In this document: in pieces, positions 17,086 through 25,810 of the stretch
Position numbering within the stretch: position 1 is the first letter of the stretch
Layout of the letters: each line of letters starts with the position of its first letter
Origin: an uncultured Maribacter sp.
GTDB taxonomy: Bacteria > Bacteroidota > Bacteroidia > Flavobacteriales > Flavobacteriaceae
Length of the DNA: 64,000 nt
Direction of reading: 5' to 3'
NCBI RefSeq assembly: GCF_947500405.1
Contig: NZ_CANMRY010000007.1
Span: forward strand, 1 to 64,000
Notes under the pieces: generated by a model
What the model was told of the DNA's origin: nothing
The model's input: only the letters and a program-made list of their open reading frames with translations
Database searches by the model: none
Translations under genes and position numbers: made by a program

Positions 17086-17466
17086 CTAATCTTTACAAAT
17101 TAAATGCTTTGGAATTTCTTTCCACCCTAATTGGGGTGCAACTAGTGTAGTATCACAAATAGGAAGGGTTAAAATTAACTCAGAATTTTCTGGATTTTCT
17201 TTTGAAAATTTCACAAGAAATCTCTTGTTTATTTCTTGTTTTTTACTAGAAGAACCTGTTTTAGTATATGATTTATTTTTGTAAACGTATACATAATTAT
17301 AATCAAAATAACCTATTACAGCATATGAATCATCTATTTTGCCAATTGTATAATTAGAAGGCTTTTCTAATAATTCTATTTCTTCATTTCTTATATAATA
17401 AATAGCATAAACGATTGAAAAAAAAGCTGCTAGAACTACAATTATTGATTTTCCATTGTTTTCCAT
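17086..17466 (-). CDS. Single-pass membrane immunity-type protein, copy 1
   Basis: A 126-residue paralogue of the 128-residue protein further on. It has an N-terminal membrane helix (about 7-25) and a domain ending in PKHLICKD. Its first base overlaps the last base of the preceding toxin-like gene (TAATG), so translation is coupled. A membrane-anchored immunity protein suggests the paired toxin acts in the inner membrane or periplasm. The family is not recognised; the role comes from arrangement and duplication. Confidence 0.7.
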   Translation of the reverse strand: MENNGKSIIVVLAAFFSIVYAIYYIRNEEIELLEKPSNYTIGKIDDSYAVIGYFDYNYVYVYKNKSYTKTGSSSKKQEINKRFLVKFSKENPENSELILTLPICDTTLVAPQLGWKEIPKHLICKD

Positions 17467-18155
17467 TATTTCTTATTATTACTATAATGTTCTTGTAAAC
17501 CTTTATTTACTCCCCGACCAACAAGTGAGTAGTTTTTAGTAATCATAAGTCTAGCCATGTTTTGCATAGTATTCGATTCTATATAACCTATTGAAGGTGT
17601 AATTCGAGCTCCTAATGCATATCCAATATAACCAGCTCCTGTTTCAATAGTGGCGGACATTAACGACTTCTCACTATTTACACCTAAAATAGCATATTGT
17701 TTTGTTTTTGGCCTTACGTCAAATACTGTTCGCGCAAATGGTGCAACCCCAGGTGTTAAAATAGCATCTAAACCTACATCGGCGACATCAACATTTCCGT
17801 TATTTATAATTGCCTGCGTACCACCACTAATAATAGCTTTTCCTCCCCAGAACTTTGTAGATATAAGAGAACCAGATTTCTGTACCAACCAATTTACGCC
17901 ACCAGCGGCTGCAAATTCAGCACTACCAATTATTACACCAGGTACTGCTAAAGTACCTATAATTACTTTGTAACTCATAGAGTGTAAGCCTGCATAATAC
18001 TCCGCTTTGTGTTGTGCAACCTTAATATCCCACTTTTGCTCTCTATAGGTATGCATGTCATCTTGCCAATCTCTATAGGTATATGGGCCGTTTTGCGTCA
18101 TAATTACACTATCTAATTCTTCTATGGGGCAATGTGTTCCATCATTGAAAAACAT
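17466..18155 (-). CDS. Putative membrane-active T6SS effector, possibly interrupted near its 5' end
   Basis: A 229-residue protein of unknown family. The N-terminal part is polar and charged (TYRDWQDDMHTYREQKWD). A glycine/alanine-rich hydrophobic middle spans about 60-150 (VIIGTLAVPGVIIGSAEFAAAGGVNW), of the sort found before toxin tips and in pore-formers. In frame upstream, an ATG at 18248, 7 bases after the previous stop, opens a reading frame that hits TAA at 18216-18218 and then continues open into this gene. The original start may thus be 18248 with a nonsense codon. It overlaps a membrane immunity-type gene by one base, which supports a toxin role by inference. Confidence 0.55.
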   Translation of the reverse strand: MFFNDGTHCPIEELDSVIMTQNGPYTYRDWQDDMHTYREQKWDIKVAQHKAEYYAGLHSMSYKVIIGTLAVPGVIIGSAEFAAAGGVNWLVQKSGSLISTKFWGGKAIISGGTQAIINNGNVDVADVGLDAILTPGVAPFARTVFDVRPKTKQYAILGVNSEKSLMSATIETGAGYIGYALGARITPSIGYIESNTMQNMARLMITKNYSLVGRGVNKGLQEHYSNNKK

Positions 18156-18254
18156 AGTGGTTTTATTACTATTTTCTAAATATTCATAACCAATAGGGCA
18201 AGTAATAGCATTAGATTACCCTAATTCTTTATCGGGAATATAATACATGATATT

Positions 18255-19052
18255 TTATTCTATATTATTTAGATATAAAGGAAAAGAAGCATAGTCAAAA
18301 TAGTTAATATTATTTGATTTAAAATAATTCAATAGTTTTTCTTCAATCACTGATTTTTCTTTTGGTTTTATATTTTGTGGGCATAAAATTTTAAATTCTT
18401 TTTTTCTATTTATAGAGACCAATATTTTATTTTTATTTTCATTCAAATTGGTCTTTAGTTCTTTTGTGCAAAATTTAAATAGGGAGTTTTTAAAATTTTC
18501 ACTGAAAGTAGTGCCAATTAAATTTTCTGTTCCATTAAATAATTGTATTCCATTGAAAAGTTCTTGTAGTTTTCTTTGACTAACTTCTGATGGGCAAATG
18601 ATATTGGTGTTTTTAATATTTAATAATATTATATCATTATTACTAAAAAAGTCTAAAATGTAATTGCCATTTGTTATAGGTACTGCATTTAAAAATGTTT
18701 TGTTATAGGAAGGTGAATTATAAGGGGTGTATTCCATTTTATTATCTTTTTTGTCTGTGCCAAAACAGTATATGTTAGAACTGTTGGTTAGTGAATCATA
18801 TTTAACATTATAGCCTAAATCTAAAAAATGATAATTGTAATCGGCATCATTTTCTTTAGACCACTCTAGCATAAAATCTAAATCTTTTTTATTTTTAATA
18901 AAACTTTCGAAATAGTTTTTATGGTAACGGGTATAAGCTAATTTTAGTTTATTAGAATCTGCTCTTAATTGTTGTAAAAAAAAGATATTCCTATATATAA
19001 AATAAGAACATAAGATTATTATAGAAAGTAATACTATTATTGTTTTTTTCAT
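18255..19052 (-). CDS. Unrecognised membrane-anchored protein behind the tssD2 effector (possible immunity)
   Basis: A 265-residue protein with an N-terminal membrane anchor (about 3-21, TIIVLLSIIILCSYFIYRN) and a lysine/asparagine-rich extracytoplasmic region. I recognise no domain. It begins 3 bases after the stop of the 308-residue effector candidate and precedes the interrupted toxin-like gene. The tight spacing and membrane anchor suggest it protects against the 308-residue protein. This is inferred from order alone. Confidence 0.55.
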   Translation of the reverse strand: MKKTIIVLLSIIILCSYFIYRNIFFLQQLRADSNKLKLAYTRYHKNYFESFIKNKKDLDFMLEWSKENDADYNYHFLDLGYNVKYDSLTNSSNIYCFGTDKKDNKMEYTPYNSPSYNKTFLNAVPITNGNYILDFFSNNDIILLNIKNTNIICPSEVSQRKLQELFNGIQLFNGTENLIGTTFSENFKNSLFKFCTKELKTNLNENKNKILVSINRKKEFKILCPQNIKPKEKSVIEEKLLNYFKSNNINYFDYASFPLYLNNIE

Positions 19053-19055
19053 TTC

Positions 19056-19982
19056 TTAGTAATTGAACCCTATATAATTTTGAACAGCATAATAATCATC
19101 TTTATCTTTAAATGTAATTACGAAGATGTCTTTTCTATATTTATTGTTTCCAAATAAAATTGAAAAGTTGTCGAATCTGTCCATTACTGTACGATATTCT
19201 GAAGATCCATAACTAAATTTATTTATATATTCTTGATGACTATGCATTCTAGCATAAGAACCAATAGCTGGAATTAGTTTTCCATCCACAGAGATATTGA
19301 ATTGGAATTGGACGGAACCAGCGTCTAAGCTATTTCTTAGTCTTGGAGTATTTCTTAATTCTATACTTGTAAAAGATTCTACAGTAGGGGATAACTTATC
19401 TTGCGAATACCTATTTCTTTTATTAAATTCTAAATCACTTGGGCTTAAAGGAATTATTTTTCTATTTTTTTGTCTTTCAATTAGTTTTAAAGAATAGGAT
19501 TTTAGTAATGGAGTGTAATAACTATTCCAATTGACATTTTTTGGACCAAGATTCCATAATTTTTCCCACGGATTTCTGTTTTTCCATGCATGCTTATAAG
19601 CATCATATTTTTTTGGACCAATATATTCTCTTCCATTTAAATCTTTATCCGTTGCCGATGTTACATTTTCATCCCAAACATATTTTCCATCTTTTCCTAA
19701 AACCCAATCATAGGGGTTAGAGAAACTAGCGTTTAAATTTCTCTTAAAATAATTACCAATATAGTTCTGCATCATCGCATTAGACCACCCTAATTCTTTT
19801 TGTATGTTCTTAGAGTGAAATAAAGCATTTTTTTGAGACTTTTTTAAGCAAGCTACTAAAATCCTAGAAGAAATATTTTTTTGATCATTAACAATACTAT
19901 GATCTATACTACGCTTTATAGCAGAGTTTAACCTTCTTTTTAGTAGGCGGTTTAGTTCTCTAATTTTTACATCGCTCCTCAT
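19056..19982 (-). CDS. Unrecognised candidate T6SS effector encoded directly after tssD2
   Basis: A 308-residue protein with no signal peptide and no domain I can name. The N-terminal 70 residues are basic and helical. A linker-like NPYDWVLGKDGKYVWDENVTSATD follows, of a style seen between trafficking and toxin regions of Bacteroidota polymorphic toxins. The C-terminal part has IPAIGSYARMHSHQEYINKFSYGSSEY. It begins 8 bases after tssD2. Small effectors loaded inside an Hcp tube are commonly encoded next to their cognate hcp, so cargo of TssD2 is the best guess. Confidence 0.55.
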   Translation of the reverse strand: MRSDVKIRELNRLLKRRLNSAIKRSIDHSIVNDQKNISSRILVACLKKSQKNALFHSKNIQKELGWSNAMMQNYIGNYFKRNLNASFSNPYDWVLGKDGKYVWDENVTSATDKDLNGREYIGPKKYDAYKHAWKNRNPWEKLWNLGPKNVNWNSYYTPLLKSYSLKLIERQKNRKIIPLSPSDLEFNKRNRYSQDKLSPTVESFTSIELRNTPRLRNSLDAGSVQFQFNISVDGKLIPAIGSYARMHSHQEYINKFSYGSSEYRTVMDRFDNFSILFGNNKYRKDIFVITFKDKDDYYAVQNYIGFNY

Positions 19983-19990
19983 GCTATATT

Positions 19991-20389
19991 TTATTGTGCC
20001 ATTGGCCAGTTATTCTTATGGTCATCGTCGCCCACTTTAATTTCTTTTGCATTTATAATTAAATCTATAGTATATGGTTGCGTGTCATCATGATCATAAC
20101 TTTCTTTATAAAAAGTGCAGTACGCATTTGAAAATTTTATGGTTCTAAGAATACCACTTAGATTGTTATTATAAAAAACAATTCTACCTTCTTTTACTCC
20201 AGTATCATTTAACGCCCAACGAGAAAATTCTTTTGTATGTTCGCTCATTTCTAAAGTTAAACTAACTTCTCCTGCTATTACTCCTGCGGTAGGTCTTCCT
20301 GTTATATCTGTTTGCTGTTTTACCTCTAATGAAAAGTTAAGTACTGTAATTATTTTTCCGTCTAATTCTAATTTTGCTTTAAAAGACAT
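19991..20389 (-). CDS. tssD: Second T6SSiii tube protein Hcp (TssD2)
   Basis: A 132-residue Bacteroidota-type Hcp beginning MSFKAKLELDGK, like the 129-residue TssD1 at 34792-35181 but clearly diverged. The pattern TGRPTAGVIAGEVSLTLE...W, then a C-terminal YTIDLIINAKEIKVGDDDHKNNWP, matches the family (DxTGRP, final H.N.WP). It stacks as rings in the inner tube. It sits between tssN and the cargo-like gene, so it may be specialised for that effector. Confidence 0.9.
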   Translation of the reverse strand: MSFKAKLELDGKIITVLNFSLEVKQQTDITGRPTAGVIAGEVSLTLEMSEHTKEFSRWALNDTGVKEGRIVFYNNNLSGILRTIKFSNAYCTFYKESYDHDDTQPYTIDLIINAKEIKVGDDDHKNNWPMAQ

Positions 20390-20415
20390 AGGTATATTTT
20401 ATTAAAGATTATGTT

Positions 20416-21282
20416 TTAATTATTGTCTTGTTGTACTATAATGGTGCAATCTTCGCGTATGCCATTCCATTTTACGGTTTTGGTAGTATCTATATGTTGT
20501 ATAGGGCTCCACCAATTGGGTTTAAAGTAAAAAATGTATCCGTTTGGTTTGTTGTTTTTATCTTGTACTTGTATTTTTTGCTCTGGGTGTAGTTGGTTGT
20601 AGTCTTCTACAAAGAAATAGAACAGTCTGCCAAATTCCATATCTTCCGGGGCTTTGGTGCGTAGCCTGCTTATGGTAGTGTCGCCATCTTTTTTACGTAA
20701 TTGAAACGTAATTACCAATGGGTTGGCTAGCTCATTTTGCGAAGGCTCTCTAAGTTCTACTCCAATTGGGAATGTCCATTTTTTATAAATGGGTACTGGT
20801 ATTAAAGCAGAGAGTTCATACATTTTTAATGCAAGTGTGGGCAGTACAAATGCTACAGAAACGCCTAAATAGTATAGTGTAAATTCTTCTTTAAAGCGGC
20901 CCACAATATTGGTAAATACTAGGAGGGCTACACAAAGAATAACTACCGTAAAAAGTATTTCTTTAAAAAACTCATTCTTGTCTTGGAACCATTCTTTAAA
21001 TAGGGTTCGCAGCACATAAATATGCCCAATACCCATAAGAAAAACTACTATTTCCATTCCTATAAAGGAATTTAAGGGGTCGTTATTTAATACTTTTTTA
21101 TGTGCCATTAAGGCGGTAAGAGCAAATAGGAGTACTACCGAAAAGAGGTATACAAATGCTTTTAGTTTATTTTTTTTAAATATGGTGCGCACTTTAGAGG
21201 CTAATGCCATAATAAAACCGCTGACAAGCATTAATAACATGCTTACTTTAAAAATGTTGGGACCTAAGAAATTTGTCATCAT
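20416..21282 (-). CDS. tssN: T6SSiii membrane protein TssN
   Basis: A 288-residue protein with about five to six transmembrane helices in the first 160 residues (for example 12-30, 41-60, 74-92, 108-128, 136-156) and a soluble C-terminal domain (FGRLFYFFVEDYNQLHPEQKIQVQDKNNKPNGYIFYFKP). This matches TssN, found only in the Bacteroidota T6SS, where it is thought to belong to the membrane complex that replaces TssJ/L/M. It follows tssG by 21 bases. Confidence 0.8.
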   Translation of the reverse strand: MMTNFLGPNIFKVSMLLMLVSGFIMALASKVRTIFKKNKLKAFVYLFSVVLLFALTALMAHKKVLNNDPLNSFIGMEIVVFLMGIGHIYVLRTLFKEWFQDKNEFFKEILFTVVILCVALLVFTNIVGRFKEEFTLYYLGVSVAFVLPTLALKMYELSALIPVPIYKKWTFPIGVELREPSQNELANPLVITFQLRKKDGDTTISRLRTKAPEDMEFGRLFYFFVEDYNQLHPEQKIQVQDKNNKPNGYIFYFKPNWWSPIQHIDTTKTVKWNGIREDCTIIVQQDNN

Positions 21283-21303
21283 TGTGTTACTATTCTAATT
21301 TTA

Positions 21304-22278
21304 TTATGCGCCTAGTAGGGTAGACATACCCAAATAAGCTCCTTTTTGTTTATCTACTATAAATCCTTGTGTTTGTGCTACATCTATTTTTGTGGTTACT
21401 TTATATTCTATGGGTAAAAAATAATCATAGAATACATTGGCAATTTGTAATAAGCCTTCCTCTTCTATACATTTAGGAATACCATCTTCATGTTTAGGGT
21501 GCAAAACAACCTCCAAAGCGGGTTGCGGAAGCACTTGGTAAGCATAATCATCTTGTTTGCTTTGTATGGCTTTTTGGTAGTTACCTTTTATAGTTGTTGG
21601 CGCTTCTAACAAAAAGTTTACCCCTAATTGTACATTTTCTGTTTTTTTCTTTTGTTTGGGAATATCTATAAAAGTAGTGGTATAACTTATTTTTATTCTT
21701 AATAACAATTCTAATGCGTAAAAGGTTTGCTCTAAATTACCTGCTATATTTTTAGCATGTGGTAATAGCCTTATTAAAGGTGCTGCATATGCTTTGGGAA
21801 AATTTTTGGGAATGCCCCAAAAATTATATAAAAAGCCATCTTCTAAGCTGGTTGTATGGCTAATTTGTTTTTTTCTTTGTTCTTCAGTGGCTACTTCGGC
21901 TCTAAAAAAAGCATTTTCTATTGGGGCAAAAAGTAAGCGAGCGTCTTCTTGTTCTTGTTTTTGTTGCCTTCTAAAACTGCCAAATTCTTTTTTAGTATTT
22001 GTTTTTGCTGTTTTATGAAAAAGACCTTCTGGTAAACGGTCATAAATACCGTTTCTAGATAAGGAAATCTCTATGTGTTGATCGTTTTTTTCTTTTGCCA
22101 GTTTATAGCTTAATATATCTTCTTCATAGGCACGTTTAAAACTTCCACGGTGGCGAACCACAATTTGATCTTGGTGTATATTGGCTTGCTCTTTAAATGC
22201 AGATACAGCAACTTCTGCTTTAAGTTGTGTGTGCAATGTAGAAAGTGCATTTACTATATGTGGTAGTTTGGTATTCAT
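21304..22278 (-). CDS. tssG: T6SS baseplate protein TssG
   Basis: A 324-residue protein at the expected position in the tail-assembly operon. It is soluble, with LPEGLFHKTAKTNTKKEFGSFRRQQKQEQEDARLLFAPIENAFFRAEV near 78-130, the pattern of TssG-type baseplate wedge proteins (LPEGLF followed by a charged stretch and an F.P.E..FF segment). It would join TssF, TssE and TssK in the wedge. Its first base overlaps the stop of the NlpC lipoprotein gene. Confidence 0.8.
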   Translation of the reverse strand: MNTKLPHIVNALSTLHTQLKAEVAVSAFKEQANIHQDQIVVRHRGSFKRAYEEDILSYKLAKEKNDQHIEISLSRNGIYDRLPEGLFHKTAKTNTKKEFGSFRRQQKQEQEDARLLFAPIENAFFRAEVATEEQRKKQISHTTSLEDGFLYNFWGIPKNFPKAYAAPLIRLLPHAKNIAGNLEQTFYALELLLRIKISYTTTFIDIPKQKKKTENVQLGVNFLLEAPTTIKGNYQKAIQSKQDDYAYQVLPQPALEVVLHPKHEDGIPKCIEEEGLLQIANVFYDYFLPIEYKVTTKIDVAQTQGFIVDKQKGAYLGMSTLLGA

Positions 22279-22910
22279 TATTGCTCTACTACAGTATTAG
22301 GGGCTTGTGCTTTATCTTTTCTTTTACCAGCAGCTATAAAAAGTTTTTGCCAATAGGCATTGGTTATATCGCTAATTTGAACGCCGTTTTTTTTGTTTTT
22401 TCCTTTGTTAGAGGTGCTGTGTACAAATTTGTTGTTATCTAAATATATGCCTACATGATCTATATACCCGTCTACATTGTTTGGATGCTGAAAAAATAAT
22501 AAATCGCCCTCATTTAAATAATCTAATCCTCTAAAACGGTTTAATTCTTTACTGGTAAATTGTTTGTGTGCCGTACGCTCTATATATAGATTATAGACCT
22601 TACTATATAGCAATTGTGTAAAAGAAGAGCAGTCTATTCCTTTTTCTGTTTCACCGCCCATTTTATATGGTTTTCCTACCCAGGAATCTATAAAATTATA
22701 TAGGCGCGTATTGGTAACAGAATCTGGTACTACTCCCAAAATTTTGCCATATTTAATTTGTATTACAGACGGCGCTTTTATTGGTATTGCTATTTCTGTT
22801 TTTTGTGGTACAATAGCCGCTTTTTTACTACCACAACTAAAAGCAAAAAGAGCAATTAGTAGTACACTTATATATTTACTACCTTGTAAAAATGTAATAT
22901 TTATCTTCAT
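22278..22910 (-). CDS. NlpC/P60 peptidoglycan peptidase lipoprotein in the T6SS operon
   Basis: A 210-residue lipoprotein (lipobox ending at Cys26, FAFSC-GSKK). The NlpC/P60 domain covers about 70-195. The catalytic triad is in place: Cys94 (GIDCSSFTQLL), His152 (YIDHVGIYL) and a third polar residue, probably His164 (KFVHSTS). Such enzymes cut peptide stems in peptidoglycan. Placed between tssO and tssG, overlapping tssG by a base, it probably opens the cell wall for assembly of the apparatus, as TagX does in Acinetobacter. That role is an analogy. It seems to be structural and not a secreted effector, because it is a lipoprotein with no adjacent immunity gene. Confidence 0.85.
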   Translation of the reverse strand: MKINITFLQGSKYISVLLIALFAFSCGSKKAAIVPQKTEIAIPIKAPSVIQIKYGKILGVVPDSVTNTRLYNFIDSWVGKPYKMGGETEKGIDCSSFTQLLYSKVYNLYIERTAHKQFTSKELNRFRGLDYLNEGDLLFFQHPNNVDGYIDHVGIYLDNNKFVHSTSNKGKNKKNGVQISDITNAYWQKLFIAAGKRKDKAQAPNTVVEQ

Positions 22911-23059
22911 ATATAAATTGACTAGTATTCTACTTTTATAGGAAAAATCGTTTTAAAATACATCTTTTTTAGATTAATCTTACAATTATAGTATCAAGTA
23001 TTTGTTAAATTCGTTCTATGACCTACTTTTGGATTATTTGACTAAAAAATAACAAGAAA

Positions 23060-23572
23060 TTACCTTCTTCTAGAAACTCTTAAGATGTCTAAATCTCGTT
23101 TTGCTTGTTCAAGTTCTTGTTGCGTTTTTTCTAATTCGGATTGGAATTCTTCAATCTGATTTTTAGCATCAGATAAAGCATTTAATTCCTTTTTACTTTT
23201 TTGATAATCTACCAAAATATCTAAAATGTTTTTATACATGGTATATTTAAAAGTAGAATCTTTGGCAGGTAAACTTCCTTGAATACCAACAAGTTTTTGA
23301 CTTATAAGGTCATTTAAATAAGAAATATTTTGCCCTTTTAAATCTAAAGAATCTAGTAAGTTTCTGGTTCCTTTAATTTCCGCAGCAAAACCTCTTTGAA
23401 ATTCGGTTTCTTGTTCTATGAGTTTGGCACGTTCTCTAAGTAATTCATTTTCTTTATGAGGTACTCTATAATTTAAGAACACTGCTCCCATAATTAATAG
23501 TGTTGTAACGACAAATAGTGCCAAGAATTTTAAAAAGCTTTTATTCCTTTCTTTTTCGTTTTTTGCTTTCAT
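23060..23572 (-). CDS. tssO: T6SSiii membrane-anchored coiled-coil protein TssO
   Basis: A 170-residue protein with one transmembrane helix (about 14-34, FLALFVVTTLLIMGAVFL) and a long periplasmic coiled coil ending in EEFQSELEKTQQELEQAKRDLDILRVSRRR. Size, topology and place next to tssK fit TssO, a Bacteroidota-specific member of the trans-envelope complex. The gap of 149 bases to the NlpC gene has no recognisable feature. Confidence 0.8.
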   Translation of the reverse strand: MKAKNEKERNKSFLKFLALFVVTTLLIMGAVFLNYRVPHKENELLRERAKLIEQETEFQRGFAAEIKGTRNLLDSLDLKGQNISYLNDLISQKLVGIQGSLPAKDSTFKYTMYKNILDILVDYQKSKKELNALSDAKNQIEEFQSELEKTQQELEQAKRDLDILRVSRRR

Positions 23573-23628
23573 AGATAATGGGTCTTTTTATGTATATTTT
23601 TTTAGTAGATGGTGTGTTTAAATAGAAA

Positions 23629-24783
23629 TTACTCTTCCACAAAAAACTTTCCTGTAGTTTGTGTTTTTTCTTCTTCTATAATATCTTCTTTTACAAAAAG
23701 TTTAGAGTTCGATTTTTTACCTATATACTCTAGCTCTTCTAACTTTCTAAATAATTGCACTAAAAGGGTAGTGCATTTAGATATGGTATGTAAGGATTCT
23801 GTAATATGGTAATGTTTGTATTGTAATTGCGATGCCTTAGTTAAAGTATCTTCAAACTCTCCTTGGTTTAGCTGACACCATTCTGTTAAATAATTCAGCA
23901 ATGCTTCTTTACCTGTGCTTGCATAAATATTTACACTGCCTTGAATGGTTCTGGCAAGTCCCATAATACGACTTATCATACTTGCTGGTTCCACATATTT
24001 ATCAATCATTCTATACGTGGGTATTGCATGGGATGTATACAGCTGTATATCTTTAGTAATGGCTAATACCATACGTGCTAAATCATTACTTTGTTTTTTA
24101 CGATATATTTTTTGAATAATTTTTAAGCTTAATTCTTCTATAGTATTAAGGGCGTTTCCAAAGTTTTCATAATGTTCTAGTAAATTGGTATGTGCATTTA
24201 CCGTAGCGCAAGGCGGAATATAATCTGCTATTAAATTAGGAGTGCCATTTTTAACTTCTATTAGGCCTATAGTTAAATGGTAAGCACCTATTTCTTCTGG
24301 TTGTTCCTGTTTAATAGGTACTATAGAAATTTGGTATTTTTGCACAACAAACGGTTTGCGTAAGGGTTGTTCTTCTGGTTCCGCAGAACCTATGGCAATA
24401 CGTTCTAATGGGCTTACGCCTAAAACCACCTGAAATAAACCATTTTCTTCTTTATCCCATTCTTTATGGCAAGAGATGGTGGTGTTAGAAAGTTCTAATA
24501 AGCTCGTTATTTCTTCATTAATTTGTATGGGAAAACCACCACGAGTTATAGCATTACAATTGGTAAGTGTTACGGTTGCACCATTGCGCCCATCTAAAGA
24601 TAATTGTATGTTAAATCCTTTTTCTCCTTCTATAGCTAATAAACCATAATTAGTATTGGTTATAGCATGTATGTTACTGCGTGTAATTTGTTGTAGTAAT
24701 GCATCTTCTAATCCTATAAAATGATCTTTATTCATTTTCATCCCATCTACCCAATTAATGCGATGTATTGTTGTATTTTTCAT
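23629..24783 (-). CDS. tssK: T6SS baseplate-membrane linker TssK
   Basis: A 384-residue protein starting TIHRINWVDGMKMNKDHFIGLEDALLQQI, the Bacteroidota form of the TssK N-terminal shoulder (W..G..M...HF). A middle helical bundle and a short C-terminal head follow. TssK trimers join the baseplate to the membrane complex. It stands 19 bases after tssP and before tssO, whose product would be a membrane partner. Confidence 0.88.
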   Translation of the reverse strand: MKNTTIHRINWVDGMKMNKDHFIGLEDALLQQITRSNIHAITNTNYGLLAIEGEKGFNIQLSLDGRNGATVTLTNCNAITRGGFPIQINEEITSLLELSNTTISCHKEWDKEENGLFQVVLGVSPLERIAIGSAEPEEQPLRKPFVVQKYQISIVPIKQEQPEEIGAYHLTIGLIEVKNGTPNLIADYIPPCATVNAHTNLLEHYENFGNALNTIEELSLKIIQKIYRKKQSNDLARMVLAITKDIQLYTSHAIPTYRMIDKYVEPASMISRIMGLARTIQGSVNIYASTGKEALLNYLTEWCQLNQGEFEDTLTKASQLQYKHYHITESLHTISKCTTLLVQLFRKLEELEYIGKKSNSKLFVKEDIIEEEKTQTTGKFFVEE

Positions 24784-24802
24784 AGTTTACTATTTATAGC
24801 TA

Positions 24803-25810
24803 TTATTTTTTTACTTGTAACCATTTGCGTTTTAAACTTAATTGTACATATTTTATACAATTAGAGCCTTCTTCTCTAAAGAGTTCTAGTTTTGTTATTT
24901 TACGTCTTTTTCGTTTTTTAAGGTATGTGCATAATTGTAAGAAAGGCATACTTTCCCCATCTACGATACAGTTTTTGTTAATTTCTCCGCAGAAGTATTT
25001 TGCAAATAGTTTAGGACTGGCGTCTTCTTTTACCACTTTTTCGAGCTGCATTTTAAAGTCGTCTTCACTAATGTATGGTCCCATGTCCTTTTTTAATTGG
25101 TTTTCTATCCAATTGTCTGGAATAATAGGAATGGTGTCTAATATTACGGCAGGGTTATTTGTCCTTCTTCGTCTGCGACTTGGTGTTGGAGGAGGGTTAT
25201 CTTTTAAGTATACGGTTATTTTTTTACTAGCCATATGCCTAATGTCTCCATTAGTAATTAAGGAAACAGTTCTTATACCTGGTTCTTTATAGGTGTATTC
25301 TGCTTTTTTATCAGTAGAATTAGCTTCGGACGTATCTCCAAATCGCCATTCCCAACTGTATGATTTGTTAACGGTGTCTTTTACTCTTAGCTTTTCCCCT
25401 ACAGCAATACTTTCAGGTAGTTCAAAATTAGGTACTTTACTAGGGTCTAAAACGAACTTTTTTTCCTTAATAGTTATTTCTTCTAGCCGTTCGCATTGCC
25501 CGTTTACCATTAAACGTATCTCATAGGTGCCGGGTTCATCATAAATATGGTATGCTTTGCGCTTATCTACAGTATCTGTGCTGTCTCCAAAGCTCCATAC
25601 CCATTTTTCTCCTTTTTCGGTTAGATCTGTAAATTCTATAAGCTCGCCAACTCTATAGTCCATTGCAGAAATATCTATTTCTACATATTCACAGTCCATA
25701 CTGCTTGCTACTTTAAAGCCTACGATTGTTAATGAAATAACAATAATTGCAGCGAAAAAATAACGAACCATATTATCTAAATAAGGCGTTTGGTCAGTTT
25801 TATTTTTCAT
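24803..25810 (-). CDS. tssP: T6SSiii PKD-domain membrane protein TssP
   Basis: A 335-residue protein with one N-terminal transmembrane helix (about 15-34, RYFFAAIIVISLTIVGFKVA). Two PKD-type beta domains follow (WVWSFGDSTDTVDKRKAYHIYDEPGTYEI and YSWEWRFGDTSEANSTDKKAEYTYKEPGI), then a proline/arginine-rich linker (PPPTPSRRRRRTNN) and a C-terminal domain with two cysteines. PKD repeats mark TssP of the Bacteroidota T6SS, a periplasmic component of the trans-envelope complex. The start overlaps the end of tssF by 11 bases. Confidence 0.82.
   Translation of the reverse strand: MKNKTDQTPYLDNMVRYFFAAIIVISLTIVGFKVASSMDCEYVEIDISAMDYRVGELIEFTDLTEKGEKWVWSFGDSTDTVDKRKAYHIYDEPGTYEIRLMVNGQCERLEEITIKEKKFVLDPSKVPNFELPESIAVGEKLRVKDTVNKSYSWEWRFGDTSEANSTDKKAEYTYKEPGIRTVSLITNGDIRHMASKKITVYLKDNPPPTPSRRRRRTNNPAVILDTIPIIPDNWIENQLKKDMGPYISEDDFKMQLEKVVKEDASPKLFAKYFCGEINKNCIVDGESMPFLQLCTYLKKRKRRKITKLELFREEGSNCIKYVQLSLKRKWLQVKK

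Noticed and set aside
18206..19800. Shared AAAGAATTAGGGT..TCTAATGC in two effector-block genes (about 18212-18232 and 19783-19803)
   Set aside because: A 20-odd base near-match giving KELG(W/stop)SNA in both frames. It is interesting as a possible recombination scar, but too short and surrounded by unrelated sequence to claim.
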